From NCBI GenBank assembly GCA_947179155.2, contig OX359278.1, positions 27,340,297 to 27,404,296 of the forward strand: a DNA stretch of 64,000 nt. Direction: 5' to 3'. The translations under genes were made by a program, and so were the position numbers. This stretch comes from Hedera helix (taxonomy: Eukaryota > Streptophyta > Magnoliopsida > Apiales > Araliaceae). The notes below the pieces were generated by a model, which was given only the letters and a program-made list of their open reading frames with translations, was not told where the DNA came from and did not search any database. The first letter of the stretch is position 1. Each line of letters begins with the position of its first letter. This document shows positions 61,468-64,000 of the stretch, in pieces.

Positions 61468-61740
61468 TGCCACACAAGTCTAACAATTAAACTAGCTAAT
61501 TATTAACTTAAGCTTCTAACTCACATTATTTGTAAATAACTTGATTACTTAAATTATCTTGATTTTTCCTTTGTTTTATAAACTGACTTAAGTAGTTAGC
61601 TTTATTAATTATTAATTTACTCTTTTGATCACACATATATAACACATAGGTATATTTAATCACATCATTTACATAGAGAAATTTTCCAGTAACTTTCATT
61701 TCATTAATAACATTGTTACATAAGCTTCTCGGTTATTATA

Positions 61741-61925
61741 GTGGGAGCCGTAATAGGCCCATCCATGCACACACCCCTTATTTGTTATTGCATGATGTTT
61801 GGATGGACCAAAAAGAGTTGATATTTAATTATTTTTGGAGACTAACTCTTACTTATTGATAGAGACTTAAGATAAAATAATTATGAGATGATAAGTACAT
61901 CATTTCCAATTTTATTAATAGATCA
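61741..61925. other. Flank between LTR D and the Copia pseudogene
   Basis: Non-coding sequence with no recognised motif, likely decayed upstream Copia pol or unrelated insertion-site sequence. Confidence 0.4.
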
Positions 61926-62455
61926 ATGCAGATTCAAAGCAATCCTAAATTTGCTTATTGGGTGGCAGTTAAAAGGATACTTCAATACTTGAAAGGCACC
62001 ACGAACTATATAATGTGTTATCAAGGTGGTGAACTACACTTACAGGGGTACAACGATGTAGACTGGGCTAGTGACTTAGATGAACATAATTCCATCACTA
62101 AGAAAGAAGTTATACCTAGTGGAGTCAGAGTATATTACTTGTTGTTTTGCAGTACAAGACAGTATGGTTACAAGGATTCTTCAAATGCCTGCGTATTGGA
62201 TCACTTTTGAGTGACCCCGTCACCATTCACTGTGGAAATAAGACTGCTTTATCTTATTTTGAGGATCCCAAGTATCATGGAAAGGCTAAGCAAATTGAGA
62301 CTAAATTTCACTATATCAGGGATATTGTGGCACGAAAGAAGGTGATCCTTAAGCATATCTTTATGGGCAATATGATTGTTGATCCCTTGACTAAGCCCAT
62401 TCTTAGAGATGTTTTTCAAGCTCTAGTTACGAGCTTAGGACTTCGTAGGCCTTGA
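61926..62455 (+). pseudogene. Copia RNase H domain pseudogene (pol C-terminus)
   Basis: The frame reads AVKRILQYLKGTTNYIMCYQ, the linker between RT and RNase H, then GYNDVDWASDLDEHNSI, containing the first RNase H catalytic Asp region. A deletion and frameshifts follow, where the central part (normally a TGY...SKKQ...STMEAEY-like stretch) is mostly missing; VESEYITCCFAVQ remains in another frame. The last block, VTIHCGNKTALSYFEDPKYH, HYIRDIVARKKVILKHI and MIVDPLTKPI, ends at a natural stop (62453-62455). It is the end of Ty1/Copia pol. No RT or integrase is visible upstream, where LTR D adjoins. Confidence 0.88.
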
Positions 62456-62878
62456 TATGCTTTATGTTTGATTATGGACATCTTGTGAATATTATTTATA
62501 GTTTTTACATATGTATACAATAAAGGTTATTACATAATGTTGATTTTAATTCATTTCTACGTTTTAACTTATTGTGTTATATAAGCACACACAAAATGTC
62601 ACAAGACAAAAAGGTTGATCTACTCACACGGATAACCTGCCTCGATGCTGGTAATAACGAACGAGATAAGACTATTTCGTGGTGGAATAAATGGTCAGGC
62701 ACCATGTTTAAGACACTATAATTTAGTTGCCTTGGCTTAGTTCAAGAAAAGGCATCATAATATACCAAACACTTGTAAGAGGTGTGGCCTTATTTTCGGG
62801 GGCAAACCTTAGATTCATACTAAGTGCTATAAGAAGCAACTACTGATGTTTTTTTAAGGTTAAACGCTAGAGAGTGAT
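62456..62878 (+). mobile_element. Copia 3' tail, non-coding
   Basis: Sequence after the pol stop, with tttgattatggacatcttgt and acaataaaggttattac as in 3' regions of plant Copia elements, then about 250 bp without recognisable features. A Copia 3' LTR could not be delimited. Confidence 0.45.
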
Positions 62879-64000
62879 TGTGACGCCCCCAACATCTCTA
62901 CACCTCCTATAGTAGATTAGGTGCTCATGCTAATTGATTAACTATAAATATTTTATAATGCATAAATTCTATCAATCCTAGGTTCACAATATCCCATAAT
63001 AAATAATAGTTCTCATCAGAATAATTACTGTGTTTGGATACCTTCATTTAGATGTATAGATTCATATCTCATTGATATTTCTTGTATATTAATACTTCAT
63101 ATCTATCTGAAATTCACAGTATTAAATAATAAGTTTGTTCTTGGAACAGAGGAGCAACTCTCGGTTCTTACAGAACTCCTTAAATCATTTAACACCCTCA
63201 CCCAGATGTATAGATCATATAGATACTGTACTAAATTAGTACAACATTCTAATTAATTTAAAAATGTAAGTACAACGTAATAGATGTATCAAAAGTTGTT
63301 AATATATTTCATAACTTTGATTTCGGTTACATAGATTTCTAAATAACGTATTGTTACTACTAATCTAACAATGTTTTTTTCCATTTGGCTTCATAATCGA
63401 ATGATCTGGATTATCTTTTAACACTACAAATGAAATTATATTTGCAAGGATGAGCTACAAATGCTCAACAAGTTTTAAATAAAATGAATAAACTACTCAC
63501 ACTATATTTGAATTAGAAAGAACATTTAGTTCAATGATTTTTCATTATTATACTCAAGATTGTCCGTCAACTAGCCGAAATCAGATTTCTATCAGTCATC
63601 AAGACTTAGAAATCATAAGTTGATCTGTTCAACCAAACATTATAATCATTCTCAGAGGTCATATAGACTTAGGAATCATTAGTTCAGATATTTAATAGAG
63701 GATCAACCTATTTATATCCTAGGAGTATACATATCATCTTACCAGTGTTCTAGACACGTTGATGCCAGTACATTGATTGCCTAAACCACGGTCAGCACTA
63801 TAAAAGCCAGGTTATCACTCTTACATAAAGAGGTATCATATCAGTATAGATGATGTACCAATAATTGGTTTCCACTTAACACTTTATACTTTGATAATTT
63901 ATCAAGTCAAAGTCACGCGAATAATCGTTCATTTTTTTAAGTTATGCTTGAACAAGAAGCAATAACTTCCTAATAACAGATAACACGAACATGATATTTA
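62879..64000 (-). mobile_element. LTR running off the right edge of the window
   Basis: It starts TGTGACGCCCCCAAC at 62879, the same end as LTRs B and D, and shares ctcaacaag and actagccgaaa phrases with LTR D. The right end lies outside the window, so sense, length and TSD cannot be confirmed; minus sense is inferred from its relatives. Confidence 0.6.

Larger units (their letters stand above)
58410..61740 (-). mobile_element. Solo LTR D, containing a nested hAT-like MITE
   Basis: The plus strand starts TGTGACGCCCCC and ends CTCGGTTATTATA, where the usual final CA appears mutated to TA. Flanks ATGGG (58405-58409) and GTGGG (61741-61745) form a duplication with one mismatch. A minus-strand TATAAATAGAA at 60491-60481 gives minus sense. 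It contains the shared motif (59198-59225), an aacccggtttgactcgg stretch, a GC box (about 59690), a G12 run (60660-60671) and a TA microsatellite. It is related in layout to LTRs C and E. Confidence 0.75.

Overview
The window is nuclear DNA of a flowering plant, almost certainly a eudicot. It is AT-rich and intergenic in character, with nested LTR retrotransposons, MITEs and plant microsatellites. It holds one credible protein-coding gene, a four-exon NAC transcription factor on the minus strand (40825-46311), and one broken remnant of a heat-shock transcription factor (50702-50933). Nothing looks bacterial, organellar or viral. No rRNA gene, complete tRNA gene or CRISPR array was seen.

Left part (1-19490): a three-level nest. 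A solo LTR (286-19490, target duplication GTATT/GTATC) is split by a 16-kb array (1980-17970). The array reads LTR-internal-LTR-internal-LTR, lies in minus sense and is flanked by one perfect 5-bp duplication, ATATA. Each LTR is about 3.43 kb. Both 2851-bp internal domains have an initiator-Met primer-binding site and a polypurine tract but no coding capacity, so this is a LARD-like non-autonomous element. The repeating unit is about 6.28 kb.

Middle part (19491-38300): a patchwork of LTRs and broken retroelement genes. It contains a solo LTR with perfect duplication TTATG (21059-23978); a degraded LTR ending at 26066 and abutting an Athila-like accessory ORF; that element's 3' region and 3' LTR (to 29419); a Copia gag-protease pseudogene (31700-32240); a large LTR (32241 to about 37070) carrying a nested solo LTR with perfect duplication GTTAA (34433-35926); and a Ty3/Gypsy gag pseudogene (37060-38240).

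Gene part (38300-50950): the NAC gene encodes a predicted 397-aa protein with an N-terminal NAC domain and a C-terminal coiled coil. The segment of its last exon that encodes the coiled coil is repeated, in decayed form, just past the stop codon. Upstream lie long TA/GA microsatellites, a fold-back element and an 851-bp-spaced direct duplication. The heat-shock factor remnant follows.

Right part (50950-64000): a solo LTR (53558-55929) inverted relative to its relative at 21059; hAT-like remnants, including an intact 428-bp MITE with a perfect 8-bp duplication; a MULE-like pair of about 300-bp inverted repeats around a gene-like segment and an (AAT)n tract; another solo LTR (58410-61740); a Copia RNase H pseudogene (61926-62455); and an LTR running off the right edge. 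The transposon genes are all broken. The NAC gene is the only feature expected to make a functional host protein. All similarity statements come from reading the sequence; no database search was run.
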